Source of the DNA: Paraburkholderia metrosideri
GTDB lineage: Bacteria; Pseudomonadota; Gammaproteobacteria; Burkholderiales; Burkholderiaceae
Reading direction: 5' to 3'
Length of the DNA stretch: 64,000 nucleotides
NCBI RefSeq assembly: GCF_904848625.1
Contig: NZ_CAJHCP010000016.1
Coordinates: 1-64,000 of the forward strand
A program made the translations under genes and the position numbers. Position 1 is the first letter of the stretch. Each line of letters starts with the position of its first letter. This document shows positions 60,129 to 64,000 of the stretch, one piece after another. The notes below the pieces were generated by a model. It was not told the origin of the DNA, did no database searches, and saw nothing but the letters and a program-made list of their open reading frames with translations.

Positions 60129-62276
60129 TTATCCAGTCTCTCCGGCGTTCCCGGACACGTCGCCGTTTGCAGTTTCACGTGAGGCGGCCTGCAGCGTGCG
60201 CAGTTCTTCTACCGGGATATGACAGCGGATTCGATGCACAACATCGTTGCCGGCATCGACGAAAGGCGGGGGTTGTTGCTCGCAGATCGCACCGATCTTG
60301 CGGGGGCAGCGCGTATGAAAGACGCAGCCGGAAGGCGGCGAGACCGCGCTCGGCAGATCGCCGGACAGACGAATGCGCGCGGGTCGGCTTTCGCCATTCA
60401 GCGCCGGTGCTGAAGACAGTAGCGCTTCGGTATACGGATGATGCGGTCCTTCGAACACGGTCGCGGCCGGCCCGATTTCCAGCAATCTGCCGAGATACAG
60501 CACCGCGATCCGATCCGACAGATAACGCACCACATGCAGATCATGCGAGATGAAAACGTAACTGACCTGGCGTTCACGCTGCAGATCGGCGAGCAGATTT
60601 AGAATCGCGGCCTGCACGGAGACATCGAGCGCGGATGTTGGCTCGTCGCAGACCACCACGCGTGGCTCCCCGGCAAACGCGCGCGCAATCGCGACGCGCT
60701 GCTTGAGTCCACCGGACAACTGTCGTGTGCGTGAATCGAGATAACGCGCCGGCAGACGCACGGCGTCGGTCAACGTGCCGAGCCGTTCGTCGATCGCGGC
60801 GCCGCGCAACGGCGTGAGCCGCGACAACGCACGGCCAATCAGCCGCTTCACCGAATGCGCGCGATTGAGCGCCGAATCGGGATTCTGGAACACGATCTGC
60901 AGCGACTTGATCTGTTCGTCGCTGCGTCGCGTGACCCGTGCGGCGAGCGGCGCGCCATCGAGTTCGAGCACGCTGCTTGCATCCGGTGCGAGAAGGCCGA
61001 GCATCAGCCTCGCGAGCGTGGTCTTGCCGCTGCCCGATTCGCCGACGAGGCCCAGCGTTTCGCCGCGGGCGAGATCGATTGAAACGTCGTCGAGTGCGAC
61101 GAGCGGAGCGCCGGATACGTGGAACGTTTTCGACAGCTTCTGCGCGCGCAGCACGGGCGAGGACGGCTTGCCGTTCAAACACGCGTCGGCAGGGTGGTGG
61201 GGCAACGTTTCTGGCGTTGCACGCGGCAATTCAATTGCCCGCTCGTGGTAATGGCAGCGCGACATCTGATCGCCATGCGCCGCACTCAGCCGATGCGGCG
61301 GCGGCGCGTCACGACGGCAACGGTCATCGGCGAGACGGCATCGATCCGCGTAAATGCAGCCTTGTGTGACCGAACCCGGCGGCGGCAGGCTGCCCGCAAT
61401 CGTGTCGAGCCGCTCGGTGTCCTTGCTGCGCCCGGCAGTGGGCAAACAGCGCAACAATCCCACCGTGTACGGATGGCGTGGCCGGGTGAACACATCCTGG
61501 GTCGCGCCTTCCTCGACCAGCTTGCCCGCGTAAAGCACGCCGACGCGCTCGCACATCCGCCCGATCACCGCGAGGTTATGGCTGATGAACAGCACCGCTG
61601 TACCGAGTTCCTCGCGTAGTTGCGCAACCAGGTCGAGCACTTCTGCCTCGACGGTCGCGTCGAGTCCAGTCGTCGGCTCGTCGAGAATCAGCAGCGCGGG
61701 ATTCGACGCAAGCGCCATCGCGATCACCACGCGTTGCTGCATGCCGCCCGACAGCTGATGAGGATAGCTGTCCATCACACGCTCCGGCGCGGCGATGCGA
61801 ACGCGCTTGAGCATGTCGAGGGTGCGGTGCAACGCTTCATCGCGCGCGATGCCTGCGGCCTCGAACGCTTCGGACACCTGCCGCGCAATAGTCAGCGATG
61901 GATTCAGCGCGCGCCCCGGGTCCTGATAGACCATCGACGTCGTATTCGCCCGCATATGACGCAGCGCATCGGCATCGAGCTTCTGCACATCGTCGCCGGC
62001 GATGACGATCTTGCCCGCCTTCACCTTGCCGTTGCGCGGCAGATAACGCACGGCCGCCATTGCAACCGTCGATTTGCCGCAACCCGATTCGCCGACCAGC
62101 CCATACGCTTCACCGCGTCGCACACGGAACGACACGTCCTGTAGCACTTCGCGGTCGCGGCCGCGAATCCGGTACGTGACCGTGAGGCCGACCACGGTCA
62201 ACGCATCCGTGCGGTCGCTCTTCGACACATCGAAGGCGGCGAACGCCGCTGAAGAAGAGGGGGGCGCGTTGTTCAT
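60129..62276 (-). CDS. Fused dipeptide/oligopeptide ABC transporter ATPase
   Basis: 715 residues carrying two complete ABC domains, equivalent to fused DppD and DppF (as in YejF/GsiA). Domain 1: Walker A GESGCGKST, LSGGMQQR, LLILDEPTTGLD; domain 2: GESGSGKTT, LSGGLKQRVAIARA, VVCDEPTSALD. Each ends in the oligopeptide-type C-terminal region with cysteines (CIYADRCRLADDRC, CVFHTRCPR). Energises import via the two permeases encoded upstream. The start overlaps the permease stop by four bases. Confidence 0.94.
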   Translation of the reverse strand: MNNAPPSSSAAFAAFDVSKSDRTDALTVVGLTVTYRIRGRDREVLQDVSFRVRRGEAYGLVGESGCGKSTVAMAAVRYLPRNGKVKAGKIVIAGDDVQKLDADALRHMRANTTSMVYQDPGRALNPSLTIARQVSEAFEAAGIARDEALHRTLDMLKRVRIAAPERVMDSYPHQLSGGMQQRVVIAMALASNPALLILDEPTTGLDATVEAEVLDLVAQLREELGTAVLFISHNLAVIGRMCERVGVLYAGKLVEEGATQDVFTRPRHPYTVGLLRCLPTAGRSKDTERLDTIAGSLPPPGSVTQGCIYADRCRLADDRCRRDAPPPHRLSAAHGDQMSRCHYHERAIELPRATPETLPHHPADACLNGKPSSPVLRAQKLSKTFHVSGAPLVALDDVSIDLARGETLGLVGESGSGKTTLARLMLGLLAPDASSVLELDGAPLAARVTRRSDEQIKSLQIVFQNPDSALNRAHSVKRLIGRALSRLTPLRGAAIDERLGTLTDAVRLPARYLDSRTRQLSGGLKQRVAIARAFAGEPRVVVCDEPTSALDVSVQAAILNLLADLQRERQVSYVFISHDLHVVRYLSDRIAVLYLGRLLEIGPAATVFEGPHHPYTEALLSSAPALNGESRPARIRLSGDLPSAVSPPSGCVFHTRCPRKIGAICEQQPPPFVDAGNDVVHRIRCHIPVEELRTLQAASRETANGDVSGNAGETG

Positions 62277-63154
62277 CGGTCGAGTACACCTTGCACGCTA
62301 TCGGCAACCAGATTGACGCCGACCACCAGCGACGCAATCGCGCCCGCCGAAAACACCACGGTCCACCATGCGCCGCCCGCCATCAGCGTGTACGACTCGG
62401 ACAACGCCAGCCCCCAGTCGGCAGAGGGCGGCTGAATACCGAAGCCGAGAAACGACAACGTCGCTACCGCGAAGATGGCGTAGCCGAGCCGCACGGTCGC
62501 CTCGACGATGATCGGCGGCAATACGTTGGGCAGGATTTCGACGAACATGATGTACAGCGCGTGCTCGCCGCGCAATTGCGCAGCGGCGACGTAATCGAGA
62601 TGACGTTCTGCGAACACGGCGGCGCGCACGGTGCGCGCGGTGATTGGCGTGAACGTAATGCCGATGACGAGAATGACCGTCAGGTTCGACGCGCCGAGCG
62701 CAGCCAGCGCCAGCAACGCGACGATCACGAGCGGCAGCGCGAGGATGGCGTCGATCGCGCGCCCCACGACGTTGTCGACCCAGCCTTCGAAATAGCCGAC
62801 GATCAACCCAAGCGCGGTGCCTGCCGCCGTGCCGATCAGCGTCGCCAACGGCGCGATGGTCAGAATGTCCCGCGCGCCGACGATCACGCGCGAGAATACG
62901 TCGCGGCCCAATTGATCGGTGCCGAACCAGTGCGTGTGATCGGGGGGCGTCAGTGAATTCAGCGGATCGGACGCGTACGGGTCGATCCGCACGATCCACT
63001 GTCCGGCGAGTGCGCACACGATCCACCACACGACGATCACCGCGCCCACGACGAACGTCGGCGAGCGCAGCAACTCGCGCAACGGCTCGAAGCGCGGTTC
63101 TTTCGACGAGGCCTGAACGGCGGGCGGGGTGGTTTGCGGGGCAGCGGTGCTCAT
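62273..63154 (-). CDS. ABC transporter permease, DppC-type
   Basis: 293 residues, about six membrane segments, with the N-terminal domain typical of OppC/DppC (DHTHWFGTDQLGRDVFSR) and the EAA-loop region (RTVRAAVFAERHLDYVAAAQ, then LRGEHALYIMFVEILPNVLP). The start overlaps the preceding permease stop by four bases and its own stop overlaps the ATPase start, so one tight operon. Confidence 0.93.
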   Translation of the reverse strand: MSTAAPQTTPPAVQASSKEPRFEPLRELLRSPTFVVGAVIVVWWIVCALAGQWIVRIDPYASDPLNSLTPPDHTHWFGTDQLGRDVFSRVIVGARDILTIAPLATLIGTAAGTALGLIVGYFEGWVDNVVGRAIDAILALPLVIVALLALAALGASNLTVILVIGITFTPITARTVRAAVFAERHLDYVAAAQLRGEHALYIMFVEILPNVLPPIIVEATVRLGYAIFAVATLSFLGFGIQPPSADWGLALSESYTLMAGGAWWTVVFSAGAIASLVVGVNLVADSVQGVLDR

Positions 63155-64000
63155 TCGGCGCTCCTCACGCGCAGACGCGGATTCAGCAGCACATGCAATG
63201 CATCGGCAATCAGATTGGCGACGGTATAAACCACGCCGATGGTCAGCACCCCCGCTTCGAGCATCGGAAAATCCTTGGCCTTCGCGGCGTTGTAGATCAG
63301 CGAGCCGATGCCCTGATAGTGGAACAGCGTCTCCACCACCACGAGTCCGCCGATCATGTAGCCGAGTTGCGTCGCGGCCACCGTAATAGTCGGCAGCAAC
63401 GCATTGCGCAACACGTGTCGCCAGATCACGATATGGCGCGGCAAGCCTTTGAGGATCGCGGTGCGCGTGTAATCGGCGTCGAGCGCTTCGACGGTGCCGG
63501 CGCGCGCCATCCTCGCGATATAACCGAAGAAGACGAATACCAGCGGCAGTATCGGCAGGATCAGATGTCTGAGTTGTTCGAACACGCTGGCGCCGGGCGG
63601 ATACGACGCTTCGATCGGCAGCCATTGCAGCCAGACGCCGAACACCAGAATCAGCACGATCGATGAGACGAACTCGGGCACCACGGTCGCCGACAACCCG
63701 GCAATGCTGATCGTACGATCGAGCCAGCGTCCCGCATGCATGGCCGACCACACGCCGCCCGCAATGCCGAGCGGCACGACGACGATAAAGGCGAGCAAAC
63801 CGAGCTTCGCCGAATGGGCGAGCGCGTCGCCGATAAACGGCCCGACCGGCTCGCGGTATGCATACGAAAGCCCCATGTCGCCACGCACGAAATGCGTGAT
63901 CCAGTCGATGTACTGGGTGAGCAGCGGACGATCCGCGCCAAGCTGATGATTGAGCGCCGCGACCGCGCGCGCATCGGCAAGTGGGCCGAGCACTGCGCGG
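63151..64000 (-). CDS. ABC transporter permease, DppB-type (5' end outside window)
   Basis: Partial gene: the reading frame runs off the right edge, so the N-terminus and any first membrane helix are missing. The visible 283 codons have VLGPLADARAVAALNHQLGAD, GLSYAYREPVG and the EAA-like RAGTVEALDADYTRTAILKGL. DppB-type permeases pair with DppC-type ones. The substrate-binding protein gene is presumably farther right, so the peptide, nickel or glycan substrate cannot be told. Confidence 0.92.
   Translation of the reverse strand, partial: RAVLGPLADARAVAALNHQLGADRPLLTQYIDWITHFVRGDMGLSYAYREPVGPFIGDALAHSAKLGLLAFIVVVPLGIAGGVWSAMHAGRWLDRTISIAGLSATVVPEFVSSIVLILVFGVWLQWLPIEASYPPGASVFEQLRHLILPILPLVFVFFGYIARMARAGTVEALDADYTRTAILKGLPRHIVIWRHVLRNALLPTITVAATQLGYMIGGLVVVETLFHYQGIGSLIYNAAKAKDFPMLEAGVLTIGVVYTVANLIADALHVLLNPRLRVRSAE

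Overview
The window is high-GC, gene-dense DNA that reads as core chromosome of a betaproteobacterium of the Burkholderiaceae, most likely Paraburkholderia or Burkholderia. The grounds are the kynB-kynU-kynA order, a DUF3579 gene beside argF, rpsT divergent from murJ, the lpxK-Trm112-kdsB-adk string, and a 'tttctttgc...gcaaagaaa' stem-loop of a kind I recall as scattered through Burkholderia intergenic DNA. The genus call comes from recognition, not from a search. I saw no rRNA, tRNA, CRISPR array, transposase, integron or prophage.

Layout. 0-5 kb: repeat-bearing spacer, the kynurenine operon (minus strand) and its divergent Lrp/AsnC regulator, then a flavin reductase. 5-13 kb: msrA, a DUF72 protein, cfa, pdxH, tcdA, a thioredoxin-TPR chaperone (cnoX-like) and a pirin. 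13-24 kb: EamA transporter, amiC-tsaE, queG, ogt-xerD, an acyl-CoA ligase, ybaK, plsY, yajQ, murB. 24-34 kb: argG and argF, DUF3579, rpsT/murJ, a SirB1-family protein, an SDR dehydrogenase, then adk, kdsB, Trm112 and lpxK. 35-41 kb: xseA, sodB, a TPR/GT41 O-GlcNAc-transferase-like protein, a small exported protein and a glycine-zipper lipoprotein. 41-49 kb is more accessory: a PQQ-propeller lipoprotein, a NYN-LOTUS protein, an isolated clpP, an ECF41-like sigma factor and a degenerate EAL protein. 49-58 kb: DHA2 exporter, MocR regulator with a DUF2917 gene, a divergent pair of HTH-citrate synthase and CoA-transferase, a GntR regulator, an aldo/keto reductase and a Rap1a/Tai-like protein. 58-64 kb: a Gly/Ser low-complexity protein and a dipeptide-type ABC transporter running off the right edge.

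How the genes work together. KynB, KynU and KynA convert tryptophan to anthranilate, with the Lrp protein as probable sensor. AmiC, MurB, MurJ, PlsY, LpxK and KdsB serve cell-envelope synthesis. MsrA, SodB, PdxH and CnoX fit oxidative-stress and protein-quality roles.

Most interesting is 52.7-56.0 kb. First, a MocR gene faces a DUF2917 gene across a compact array of acagttc-type dyads. Next, a MerR-type HTH fused to a catalytically intact citrate-synthase fold faces a CaiB/BaiF CoA-transferase of non-canonical domain order. Their shared spacer holds a perfect 18-bp palindrome and two further overlapping tgatt/aatca dyads. I read this pair as a candidate self-regulated acyl-CoA module of unknown substrate. 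Other leads are a hairpin that would hide the Shine-Dalgarno site of the Rap1a-like gene, a 32-bp perfect palindrome at 59.9 kb, an EAL domain that has lost most catalytic residues, and an ECF41-like sigma factor that seems to lack its C-terminal signature motifs and usual partner gene.
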